Origin: Ectobius pallidus
Lineage: Eukaryota > Arthropoda > Insecta > Blattodea > Ectobiidae
Direction of reading: 5' to 3'
DNA length: 64,000 nt
NCBI GenBank assembly: GCA_964059195.1
Contig: CAXKWD010000001.1
Span: 217,256,484-217,320,483, forward strand
Position numbers and translations under genes: made by a program. Below, in pieces: positions 44,034 through 54,793 of this stretch (its first letter is position 1; each line of letters starts with the position of its first letter). The notes beneath the pieces are model-generated. The model saw nothing but the letters and a program-made list of their open reading frames with translations, did no database searches and had not been told where the DNA came from.

Positions 44034-44772
44034 TTTTCACTTCTTATAGGAGGACTATTATTGCGGTATTATCGCAACAAAATGATGTCCAGAAAATAGG
44101 CTAATCAAATAAATACGTTAATAGATGTAGAATAATATTGTCATACAAATGAAAATACTTGTTTTTTGACGTAAGGCTCTGTGAATTTTTTATTACTACA
44201 TTATTGCCTAACTCGCCGTTACGTATTGCAGCAATGCTTCTTATAAAAACAAATCGCAGCGTTCTCAGAGTAAATAGGACTCTTACTCTTCCGGTGTGGC
44301 AAAATACATTCTGTCCTGGTAAAATGGCACAAAATAATAAATAAATAAATAAAATTAGCCTAGACATCCCAAAGGGCAATGGCCTCCTGCGGATTGCAGG
44401 GCAAGCTCCTATACCTCTCGTTAGGTGAGCTAATCCTAGCTAGGGATTAGCATCGACAGTTAAAACATCGATGTGTATTAAAATAAATGGTGCAAAATAT
44501 GTTGTACAAACTTTCTCGTATATAAGTGTTAAAAGCTAGCACAGAAAAAATTAATTATAGAGGCAATTAAATTTTAATTATTACATTTTCATAAAACTAA
44601 AAGTATCTAGAACGGAAAGCATCAAGGCCGATCTTTATGTTCAATGCTTATACCGTGAAATAATAATGATAATAACAACTTAGGGTTTGCATGGTTTCCT
44701 CAATCTCAAAGGCAAAAATGCAAGATACATTGAGATATAGCCGAACAATAGAAGCAAATGCTGCACTAATGA
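44034..44772. other. No identified gene or repeat
   Basis: Contains a short (AAAT)n run (44337-44356) and overlapping frames on both strands near 44101-44379 that mirror each other and show no motif. Confidence 0.4.
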
Positions 44773-44780
44773 GTTATTAC

Positions 44781-45704
44781 CAGGGCTAGGATTTATATGT
44801 ACTAAAAAATTTCAAAATATGTACATATATGTACTAAAAATGTCAAAATACGTACATATATATATATGCAAATATATTTTGTAAAATATGGACATCAAAA
44901 CAAATTTAACCACTAGACACTACATTTTGTTACTTTTAGAACCTATAAAAATGCATTACAAATACTGGATTCATAAATTAAATTATTCATTTTTTTTCAG
45001 ATCACTTACTTTATTTGTATTCATTCATTGATTATTTCTGCTACCATAACAGTATGCCACAAAATGTTGTTTTAAATTTTTAAAAGTGATTTGTATTGGC
45101 TGAAGCTTCGTTCTACTGCACATAAAGTGATTGGCGCGTGTTTAAAATTCACTGATTCTAGTTTTACATTTGACGAGCTACTTAAGATTGCACTGATTTG
45201 ACACATTTCTTTAAAGCCTGGATTTCTTGAAAACACATTGCCCACTTTACATTTGATAAGATCGGCCAAATGTCCACGTATACATTTGAGTTCATGAATA
45301 ATGTTTTTCACAGGTATTGTCAGATTATTATTTTGTAGTTTCTGAATTAATTTGTTATATTACAAAAATTTGATTCAATGTAACACAAAACATTTTTCAC
45401 ACATTAATTTCTGTACATAACTGTAATAGCCTATGTGCTGCCATATTTTCTGTCACTGAAAACGACAATTTTATATAGTTAAGAATGAAATATGTACGAA
45501 TATTGCATTAAAATCACTAAATATGGACAAATATTTATTTTACATATAGGCCTAAATATGTACTATTGTCAGAAATATGGAAAAATATGTAAAATAAATT
45601 TGTTTAATTTGAATAGAGGACAACATAATAGATGGAGATAAGTGAAAAAATGTGTCTATATGTGAAATTAAGAAATATGTAATTACATATAAATCCTAGC
45701 CCTG
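44781..45704 (-). mobile_element. Internally deleted hAT transposon (924 bp)
   Basis: Starts CAGGGCTAGGATTTATATG and ends TATAAATCCTAGCCCTG. A perfect 8-bp TSD, GTTATTAC, sits at 44773-44780 and 45705-45712. It encloses a degraded C-terminal transposase piece (45072-45311, minus). Autonomous hAT elements are typically 2.5-4 kb, so most of the gene is lost while both ends are intact. Confidence 0.92.
45072..45311 (-). pseudogene. hAT transposase C-terminal relic
   Basis: Minus-strand frame of 79 codons ending FKHAPITLCAVERSFSQYKS. The C-x-VERSFS-x-YK motif belongs to the C-terminal dimerisation region of hAT transposases. The catalytic Asp/Glu regions and the BED zinc finger are absent. The frame is open but lacks a plausible full-length context, so it is a remnant. 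Confidence 0.82.
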
Positions 45705-45724
45705 GTTATTACAAAGAGCCTACT

Positions 45725-45810
45725 GGTAAATTTGGGCGGCCACGAGGTTTGATATTTGAACCCAGGACCCCTTCCCTATTACCCAATACCACCTCACTCT
45801 AATTGATTTT
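45725..45810 (-). repeat. Degraded SINE-H head
   Basis: The GGCGGCCACGAGGTTTGA and TGAACCCAGGACC stretches resemble the SINE-H head, with several changes. Confidence 0.45.
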
Positions 45811-45879
45811 GGTGTGTTCATTAGAAGGTGGTAAACTGACATCATTTCACAACAATATTTAGATTATAGTATTCTTGTT

Positions 45880-46581
45880 ACTATGGGCAACAGAAGAATA
45901 TCATTCATATTTTAAACAAAATGTGTTCTGAAATTCGCATTTAAGTCATGTTATTTCGTTTTTATCTTGATACCTATTAATTTTATTAAAAATGCTCATT
46001 TTAAGTTTCTCTAAACTTGACTGTGCTAAGTTTGCACGCATCGCCCAATGTAATGGAGATAGCCTAGAAAAATTGAAAATGGATACGAGTAAAGTACACC
46101 CTGAATGATTTTTACAGAAAAACTGATATCTGTATCTGTATCTGGTACCCTATAATCCCCAGCTGGGGCGAAGGGGCCTCCAAGTGGAGGTTTCATTACC
46201 TATACTAATTTTGATATGCTTATTTTTCGAGAGAGGTTAGAGGGACAGGTGGTAAGCCCATCGCCTCGCAAACCCTCTCTGGAAACTAAGTATTTCTTGG
46301 ACGTGAAAGGGCCGAGAAATTTTGTCCAGAGGCTCTAATTTAGGCTTGGAGTTATTTTACGACACGGGACCCCCAGCTTAAAGTCCCAGAAAAACTGATA
46401 TAGGCCTAGCAATTTCATTAGACTTATACGTATAGAAGTTTCAGATTTAAGTTTTTTATTAAAATCGTTAAAGTCATTTTTTTGAAAATCAAAATTTTGA
46501 CGAAAGTTTCCATGAAAAGTGCCCTTAAAATTTCAGTTATAAACACCAATTTCAGGGCGGTTCGATGAAATTCCGAAAAAG
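45880..46581 (+). repeat. Rep-T copy split by SINE-S
   Basis: The sequence at 45885-46129 and 46387-46581 is colinear with 62100-62560, for example ATCGCCCAATGTAATGGA and TTTCAGGGCGGTTCGATGA. SINE-S (46130-46386) interrupts it with a 15-bp TSD. The family is unidentified and no protein frame was seen. Confidence 0.7.
46130..46386 (-). repeat. SINE-S, head-truncated, with 15-bp TSD
   Basis: TSD CAGAAAAACTGATAT at 46115-46129 and 46387-46401. The tail (CTGTAT)n is at the left. The body matches 24367-24548, followed by TTAGGCTTGGAGTTATTTTA and CCCCCAGCTTAAAGTCC. The tRNA-like head is missing, so this is a 5'-truncated retrotransposed copy. Confidence 0.88.
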
Positions 46582-47050
46582 TCCTTTAAATTCACCTATT
46601 TCCCACCTATGAATTTCACCGAAAGCAGTATGTCCCCCCTTAGAAAGCACTGGCGATTGCATACCATTGATGTTATTGACACCCCTGATATCAGCTATTG
46701 GCACCCCTGCCATGTTAACAGTGTGGCAGGGTCTCCTCATGAAACATTCAGCACACCCTGGCGGTGCGGTTTGTAGACTCAGGGACACTAACTAAGTGGG
46801 TCCAGGGGGTGAGAACAGACTAGACCAATGTCCTTCATTTCTAACATGGCTTGACCCTAATGATCATGCTTTAATAAAGACACACACGCACAAAAACCCA
46901 TAAACTGTATTTTCAAAATAATAAACATAGAATTTCCTAGATTTTATGCTACAATCCGTATCTTTCGCAATATAAAAACACTGGACCATGTTTAATAAAA
47001 CTCGCTAAATAATAATAATTACACAGACCAACAGCCATTTTGGTGCCTTC
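46582..47050. other. Unassigned, includes a 78-codon minus frame
   Basis: A minus frame at 46552-46788 (MSLSLQTAPPGCAECFMRRP and onward) has more balanced amino-acid and base composition than surrounding frames. It starts inside Rep-T sequence and I recognise no domain. It could be part of an unlisted repeat. Confidence 0.3.
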
Positions 47051-47058
47051 GATATATA

Positions 47059-47664
47059 CCGTATTTTAAGGACCATAAGACGCTCCGGGCCATAAGACGT
47101 ACCTTGATTTTAGCATGGAAATTTAAAGGAAAAGAAATTTAATGTAATTCTACGAAAAATTTTGAAGGGAATAATATACTACATTGCATAAACAAAATTT
47201 AACCTTGTACAATGGAATCAGTGTAAATAACTTCTCATTTAAAACCAGCATTGTACGAAAATCTCTTCTGTACATTGCACAACGCGCAAATTTTAAGAAC
47301 TGAATTGATTTTACATAAAAGACTGAAAATAATTTCCACCCTCTAACCCAGAATTCATCATACGATACGTATGAGAGGACAAGGAGGAGACAACTCTTTT
47401 CGTATTAAAGAACTCAAAATTCCTTTATTTTCGCATTGTACACCTGACTACCAGCTACCCTCATTTTAAGATTGTGACAAGTGCACTGATGTACTGTCTG
47501 TGCCAAAATTTGCACACCTTCCTTATGATTAGGCCTATGGTATTACAGCCAATATTTACCATCATTTTAATTTTTTAAATGTATTTCGGACCATTAGACG
47601 CACCCAACTTTCAAGGTTCTGTTTTCAAAGTAAAAAAGTGCGTCTTATGGTCCGTAAAATACGG
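47059..47664. mobile_element. TIR-W element (606 bp, TA-flanked)
   Basis: Left end CCGTATTTTAAGGACCATAA, continuing to AGACGC. The right end mirrors it with one mismatch. Flanking TA at 47057-47058 and 47665-47666 fits Tc1/mariner-type insertion. The interior repeats CGGGCCATAAGACG and GGACCATTAGACGCAC near the ends. Non-coding. Confidence 0.85.
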
Positions 47665-48081
47665 TACTTATTCTTGGGTATATTTAGGTCGCTGATGCCA
47701 AACGTGTCATTATTTTTGCCCTATCAGCTTTAATTTGGTAAGATACGGTATTACCATTATGCATATTATCCCATTTTACGTTTGATAGAAATAAAAAAAC
47801 AGTGCCTATTTTTAACTTCTAAATCACGTGAAGAAAAAAGCAACACACTAACATTACATTAACATTACAATAACAATATAACATGGGGTCTTTCAAAAAA
47901 TTGATATTATCACATATTGTACGGTCGTTTATGACTTATGAGCTGTCAATCTGAGGGCCAAAAAATAATCCAGCTTTTAGTTTTTCTGTACTTCGTACAG
48001 TTTTCGTCCTACGTGTCCAAAGTATGGTCAAGAACCTTCACTAGCTATATTATGAAGCAAGTTTTTGTTTTGCTAGACTAA

Positions 48082-50464
48082 GGGTGGCGTGCACCAAACT
48101 CATGCCATTTACTCTTTTAGTAAACCTTACTTCTTTAGTTCTAACTACTTTAGTAAGCTACTCTTTTAGTAACCGTACTCTTTTAGTAAGGACGGCGTGC
48201 ACCAACCAGGAGTAAACTAAACTCGGCGGCTTTCAACATAGAGGAATGTACTAAAGAAGTAAAAATTTTATTTACTCCCAGAGTAAATGAACTTACTCCA
48301 CAAGTGGTGGAGAGCACCAACACGGAGTACGTTACTAACGTAGTAAGTTGTGGAGTAAATAAGGCCAATATTTACTCCTACTCAGGGGGTGGAGTAAAGT
48401 TGTGGAGTAAGTGTGTTCTGTGGCATTTGCGTGAGTTATGAGTTACATATCACATTAAATGGATTACATAGTTCAAACTATTGAGATGAAGAAGGTTGTA
48501 TACCAAAAATGAGAGTTGTGGCAGGTGATTTAATAAATATTAAGCGAACCACACCTAGTAGGGCATTTAATAACGTAAATAATTAAGCTCATAAATCCTT
48601 ACATGAAATTTTGGCGTTTGGAAGAAACGATGTCAGATTATCACTACATCCATGTGATTTCAGCTAGTCAAATGTGGAAATATCATTGCGGAGAGCGATC
48701 CTACTAGGAAGACGTCCACCAAAGGTGAGGGGAAGAGTGAGTGGAAGGGACGTTTGCATTGCACGGTACAAGGAGCTCATGTGCTCTTAAATATCTTCCT
48801 AGCTGGATCGGCCTTTAGATGTTGCAGTTCTCCCTAACTTTGGGTCAGAAAACGACGATGTATTTCAAGCTAATCATATGGATACAGATATCGGCGAGGT
48901 ATAGTACATTCCAATAAATGAAAGCCTCCGTTCTTGGAGCTACCCAGAAAACACTTCCCCCTGCTACTTAACCATAGAATTACTGAACAATAGGTGATTC
49001 TCATTGTTAAACGATTTAATGTAATTATTGTAAATTAATTTTATTACATTACACTTCTATAGCTTAACTTAAAGCACAACATTGAGAATGCCAGATTATA
49101 ATAATAATTATAAGAGCTAAAAGTTCAATAGTTGCACCCGCAGTGTTAATGAATAATATGTCCTTTTTTCTAACCCAGGTGTAAAAATGTCCAAACAGGC
49201 CACATCGGAAGAAAATTTGACTGACTCTGGGATTAGCGTACATTGAGAAGGGGACACATTGTAAAACCATTCCTTAAAGACTCCCCAAGTCTCGAATGGT
49301 GGAGTGAGACGAGACTTTCATGTTTGGGAATAAACTATAACAGATGCTGCAGGTCTATAGTATGCTGCTAACTATTTAATTAACCCTGTGGACAGGAAAG
49401 TGAGAAGCATTATAAACTATATAGAAAAAAAATGCCAACATGAGTGCCGAAAGAAAATTTTAAGGAGTTCATAGCTTCCGAAATATTGTACCGCCATTTT
49501 TTGTTTAAATATTACATTTCTCAGTTGTAATATTATTATTTTTATAAGGTAATATTTTTTAAGTAAATGTTCTGTGCATTTGAAAAAGGACAGAAACATA
49601 ATGCCCCTTATTATCCCCCCTTTTTCATGATTTTGTGTAATACTTCCTATTAATATTGTTAAACAGTCAATAAGTATTAATAATTCATTATAGTGAGATT
49701 TATGATAAACAACTATAGAATAATTGATTTATCGTTTTTGGGGAAGAATATGTAACTTTAGGAAGTATAAATATTTTAATATATTTTAGAACTTTATTAT
49801 TATTATGAGAGAAATAATTATAATATTGACAGTGAATCAATTATGAAAATCAACTGGAAATTCCAATTGTTTGCATTATAATACAGAAATAGTTTGCACA
49901 AAAATTGTAATCACAGTACCCTAACGTAGGCTACTAAACTGAAAATATTAAATTGAAGGAATGAAAATTAGTAATGAATAAAACATTACTATTAGACCTA
50001 TTTTAAAACATGAAGATTGCCATTAGTAATATTTGGAACAACCCAAATTCATATTCATTGTTTCAGCGAACCTTTCCTTTTCATTATCTGGCACTTGAAT
50101 AATACTGGCAATTGAAATGCACGTGTTCTGCTGCGCTGCACTAACGTTTCTGCTCTGTTCTGCGCAGAATTCGACTACTTCTTTAGTAAAAATCGCTTAC
50201 TACTTTAGTTACAACTAAAGAAGTAACTATCAATTGAGCTCTCCAACACCAACTAAAAGAGTAAGTTACTAAAAGAGTAGCACTAAAGTAGTAAATTTAG
50301 GAAGGGAACCTTACGTAACAAAAACCGGTTTGTCTGTCTCACTCTAGCACATACATTAGTATGACTTAAGAGTGAGACAGATGTACTGGTTCTTGTATAC
50401 TCCAGGTCTCCGTCTTAAATTTACTACTTTAGTAAGATTTACTCCTGGATGGTGCACGCCACCC
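48082..50464. mobile_element. TIR-X element (2383 bp)
   Basis: Ends are GGGTGGCGTGCACCA and TGGTGCACGCCACCC, a perfect 15-bp inverted pair. Subterminal regions (48105-48190 and 50170-50310) are packed with short ACTTTAGTAA / TTACTAAAAGAGTA motifs in both orientations, typical of transposase-binding arrays. A short relic GVWKKR near 48613-48630 recalls PIF/Harbinger transposases, but support is weak and the 3-bp flanks (TAA / TTC) do not match. No long frame remains. Confidence 0.7.
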
Positions 50465-50684
50465 TTCGAGTTCAATAATAAAATCTATATAAAAGTAGAG
50501 GTGGTAGAGAAAAACTGTTTACATATTTGGAATAAGCACTACGCATGGAGCATAAGACCTGAAGGTGGAGATTTAACTTACCGAAAACTCAGTTACGCTT
50601 ATTTTCCTACAGAGGACCAAATCTATTAGCAAGATGACAGATTTTCAAAAGCCTGGATGCATGTGTGTGTTTTGTTTCTCCTTA

Positions 50685-51850
50685 TAGCTAAAGGAATGTT
50701 ATCTATTTTATGGAACCCGGAGGTTCATTGCCGCGCTTATCTGAGCCCGCCATTCAACCCTATTCTGTGCTAACTCCATCCAACCATCCCTCTGAAATCC
50801 GATTTCCCTTAAAGATATCCTAATATTGTCCTCTCACCTGCGTTTAGGTCTTCAAGATAGTCTTTTCCCTTCGGGTCTCCCAGTCAATATTTTTTAGATA
50901 TGTCTCCCCTCCCCCATTCGTGCAACATGTCCAACCCATTTCATCCTCCGTGATTTAATTACCCTTACTATATCCGGGTGATGAAGCTCATCGTTATGCA
51001 GTTTTCTCCAGTTCCCATTTTCATCTTTCTTAGGCCCAAATATTTTCCTTTTTTCGAACACACTCAGATTATGTTCTTCCCGAAAAGTAAGCGACCATTT
51101 CTCACATCCATATAATACAATCGGCAGGATAATTGTCTTATAAATTCTTATTTTTAGATTTCTGGACAGAAGACGAGAAGATAAAGAGTTTCTGAACTGC
51201 ATGAAAGCAGGCATATCCTGCTTTGAGTCTACACTTAACTTCTACCTTAATATTATTTGTAAGCTTAATGGCCGGTTTCTATAAACTCGCGAATTACCCA
51301 TGGGTAAATTATCCAATGCACAGAATTTACACAAGAATAACACCACACAAATAAAAATAACTTAAAGATAGCAATCACATACACCTGTGGCGAGTTTCTA
51401 GGTAAATGTCCTCTGGGTAAATATGAAAATGACAGAAAAAATGTTCCTACAAACTCGGGCTAGGTCTTTCCAAGGGTAAATCGTCGGGTTAATTTATCCT
51501 TTCATGGATGGCTGGATAAAATATAACCTCTTTGTAGGATCAATAATAATTTAAACAATGAGAATCAAAGCCTTCTGAATTAAGTTAACTGTTCAACTCC
51601 AAGGCCTTGCTCATTATATCATTGTGGGTGAAATGGAACTAATTTGTCCATGGATAATTTACCCATAGGTAAATCACAAGTTTGTAGAAACTGTAGTTAT
51701 TGCTCCCCGATATTTGAATTTCTCCACTTGTTCGAATGACTTATAGGCTATTCTGATATTTTGTAGCGCATTATTTTGACGTTTCATGATCGTATAACCT
51801 ACTTAGTTTTTCTGCATTAATTTCTAGATAAATTAGTGAACGTCATACAT
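50685..51850 (-). mobile_element. RTE-like LINE 3' fragment split by TIR-J
   Basis: Minus-strand LINE parts are 50685-51262 and 51697-51850. The frame 50894-51214 reads LSSRLLSRNLKIRIYKTIIL, then VLYGCEKWSLTFREEHNLSV and MKWVGHVARMGEG. This is the longest coding relic of this family here, covering the region after the RT palm. It lacks the LYSS segment found in sister copies. TIR-J interrupts the more N-terminal region. Confidence 0.88.
51266..51695. mobile_element. TIR-J element inside LINE (about 430 bp)
   Basis: The left end contains GGTTTCTATAAACTCGCGAA then ACCCATGGGTAAATTATCC. The right end contains GGATAATTTACCCATAGGT then ACAAGTTTGTAGAAACTG, its reverse complement with a few mismatches over about 43 bp. 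The uninterrupted LINE sequence is visible at 2290-2325, so it is an insertion. Exact edges are uncertain by a few bases (possible GTAA/GTAG flanks). Non-coding. Confidence 0.8.
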
Positions 51851-51864
51851 AGTAGGCCTACTTA

Positions 51865-52709
51865 TCTCTATATATATAAAAGGCTTTGTCCTGACTGACT
51901 GATTGACTGAATGACAGGAATCAACGTACAGCCTAAACTATAACAGGTAGAGACTTGGAATTTTGACAGTACCTTCGTTTCATAATGTAGGTGCTCACTA
52001 AGAAAGGATTTTGAAAAATTATGATTCTAAATGCCAAAAATTAAATGTTTTTTAAAATACTTAATCCCTTTTTACATAGAATTATCAATTCCAAATCACA
52101 GAATATATTGTTGCCAAATGGTATATGATGGGCTTGGAAAAAACAAATGAAATGCACTTTTGACAAATAAGAGAAGTTATCAAAATAATTCATGTTATAA
52201 ATGAATATTACAGAATGAAATCCACTAAAATAATGGAATCACATAACTTTCTCTACCCTGGACATAGAGAAAACAAAACGAGGTATGGTAATGTGTATAT
52301 TATTATATTATATCGCAGGTTTTTGGAGAGAAAAGTATGAAAGTGATAATGCTTTCTGTTTAATTTCATCCCCAAAACGGCTTTATGGTAACATAAGAGT
52401 GGGAAATTTCCCGCCTCGATATTACAATTTTATGTTACTGGAATTTCTGTTTCTTCTTATTTAAACCTCTACCAGGCTTGCTGTGGACTGTACAAGCGAT
52501 GGGATGCAAAATTCTAGATCCTCTATGAGCCATAAAAAACTATATCAAGCGTTTTCTGAGGGAATAGTTTGAGTGTAATAAGTCGTTCTTCCTATTTCAA
52601 ATTATAAATGCCTATATAAGGACCTAGAATTTAAAATTGAAAATCCTTCATAAGTTAATTTCCAATTACAAAATACAAAACCGTGGCGACGCCGGGTCTT
52701 TTAAGCTAG
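51865..52709 (+). mobile_element. Hel-D Helitron-like element, complete (845 bp)
   Basis: 5' TCTCTATATATATAAAAGGC after A (51864), then the GACT tract. The 3' end is GCGACGCCGGGTCTTTTAAG followed by CTAG and T (52710). The hairpin stem is eroded on its left side (CCGTGGCG in place of CCCGGGCG). No TSD. No Rep/helicase frame. Nearly identical to 34573-35415. Confidence 0.9.
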
Positions 52710-53260
52710 TATTATACTAAGAGGCTAACTTTTATTTGGGCAGAGGAAGTTATATGAGTTTTTTTTAATATCTTTGTATTATTCTCTGAAAATATCAATG
52801 CCTGTAATGTCCTATCTGACAGTAAATCAAATCGTTACAATAATCACATTCAATTCTTAGCTACACAAATTAATATTTAGTGATTACGAAACTTTCTCAC
52901 ATATTAGGCCTATGTATAATATCGGAGTGACCATTTATCACCGAACATCGACCGAGGTCTGTGATGGTAATCTTTGTTTTCTAAGTTTAAACCACCCAGG
53001 CCTCGTGTAATTTACAAGACAAGTTGAGCTCGCTAACACCAGTCTTGATGGATGTTGGGTGGTCACATCTCACGTCTACCATTTTCTACAAGCAAGTTTA
53101 GATTTAGCTCTTCGCCACAAACTGGAGTCAGAGAACACAAGTACTGCATTTATATTTGACTTTATTAAGGAGTCGTGTCATTGAAGGTAAACAAATCCTG
53201 TTTTTTGTGATATTAGTGGGATTTCCTGGTTAATTTAGTGAAAAAAATTACCAATATATC
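52710..53260. other. No identified gene or repeat
   Basis: 52713-52760 resembles 30520-30570 in reverse (ATACTAAGAGGCTAAC motif), perhaps a repeat end. The rest is featureless. Confidence 0.4.
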
Positions 53261-53264
53261 AATA

Positions 53265-53440
53265 TTAATAAAAGTAAGTGTTTCTCTTTCTGTCTGTCTG
53301 TCTGTCTGTCCGCGATGCCCAGCGAAATCTACTGCATGCAAAGATCTGACATTGTAAACGTAGATGGACTAAAGGGTGGGCGAATTCACCTCAGTTTAGT
53401 AGTTTTTGCAGCAAATCGGAACAAACAGGAAGTGTTACAT
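53265..53440 (+). mobile_element. Hel-C 5' end fragment
   Basis: Starts ATTAATAAAAGTAAGTGTTT, then a (GTCT)n tract and GCGATGCCCAGCGAAATCT, as in the 5' end of other Hel-C copies. It is lost before Harb-B begins at 53446. Confidence 0.7.
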
Positions 53441-53445
53441 TCGTA

Positions 53446-54793
53446 CACAGGGTGTTAATGGATACACCGAAATATTTTACCTGTGTAAGTTATAGAAAGG
53501 ACTTAGACAAGCAACTTTTATTAGGAGATTTTTCCTCTACGGATACAATTTTTCCTGTTACAGCATAAAATCTCCCACGGCATGGCCGCCACTGACCTCT
53601 AACAATTAAAAAAAGCAAAACAAAGGAACTTCGTTGTTAACACTGGAGTTAAGAATGAAAAACTAATGCAGTGGCGACCAGTCATGTGTTCAGTCTGTAA
53701 ATTTTTCAGAATATAAAACTTTAAATTTTGATATAGCTGTTGATGAAAGATTAAGAATCAGGTTTTTTATCGATCATTAAGAAGGTGTGAAGTCAATTTA
53801 ATGAAAACTTTAACCCTATTTCACTTCATTATTGATTTATGAGCACCAAATTGTAATGATTTAATGTACTGTAGCATACATATTTTACGTCTCATGAGCA
53901 AAAATCTCCTAATAAAATTTGCTTGTCTATGTCCCTCTATAGCCTACACAGGTACTACCCGCGCGCCATAACTTGAGCGCTGGATTTACGGGGAAGTGAG
54001 GGTCGGGGGGAACAAAACATAGCTAATCCGCCAGTCTTTCTGCAGTGTTGTCAACTAAAGAAATAACGTTTCAGCAGAATCGCGCGTATGGTATTTTATG
54101 TAGTGACTTTAATATACAACGATTTTAATGCAGTCCAATAATATATCGTGGTGACGGTATTGCGTAACAATTAATTACACGTCATACGCCTTTGGTTATC
54201 AAATAAGTCATTAAATAAGAATATTATGCATAATATAGGCTCAATATTTTTACACTGAATGACTAATTTTAAGCATAAAGGAGAGTCTTAGCAGAACATG
54301 CTTCACCATTTCGTGTTTTAAAACGTAAGAGAGGTAAGGCATCTAAAAGTGGAGAAAGCTATAGGCCTAATTTTAAACGTATTTAATACAAATTGTGAAA
54401 AGTTCGCTCAACTTTCAGTCCATGAAATTGACATCAGAGTTCACGGGATCGTCAGAAATTAGCACATACGGAATTCTTAAAGAGGCGAGGAAAGTGTTGG
54501 ATGTACAATGAAGTGTTTGTGAAATCAGCAGTTCGAAAGATCGTATTTTTCTCCATAACTCGATGCGTCAGAAAAGATAATGTCAATAAATAAATAAGAA
54601 TCCTGAGACAGAATGAAAGCTTAGTATTGAAGCCACTAGATGTCAGGGTGTATAGCGTACTTCGTGTTTCAATGTTGTCAGCTTAACCTACGAAGTTGAA
54701 CGAAACCTACCGAATGAGGACTAGGGAGCCGAGCGCTCAAGAAATCGCGCGCGGGTAGTAATTTTATTCTGTGATATTCATTAACACCCTGTA
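53446..54793. mobile_element. Harb-B copy with an 804-bp insertion
   Basis: Left end ACAGGGTGTTAATGGATACA and right end ATTCATTAACACCCTGTA. The right inverted end is split by the element at 53955-54758 between ACAGGTA and TAATTTTATTCTGTG. Confidence 0.88.
53955..54758. mobile_element. 804-bp element with GC-rich ends (CTACCCGCGCG)
   Basis: Left end CTACCCGCGCGCCATAACTT and right end ATCGCGCGCGGGTAG. The inverted pair extends to TTGAGCGCT / AGCGCTCAA, about 30 bp. TA at 53953-53954 and 54759-54760 would be the duplicated target inside Harb-B. The interior is AT-rich and I saw no transposase frame. A TA target hints at Tc1/mariner, but the CpG-rich ends are unlike the other families here. Confidence 0.87.
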
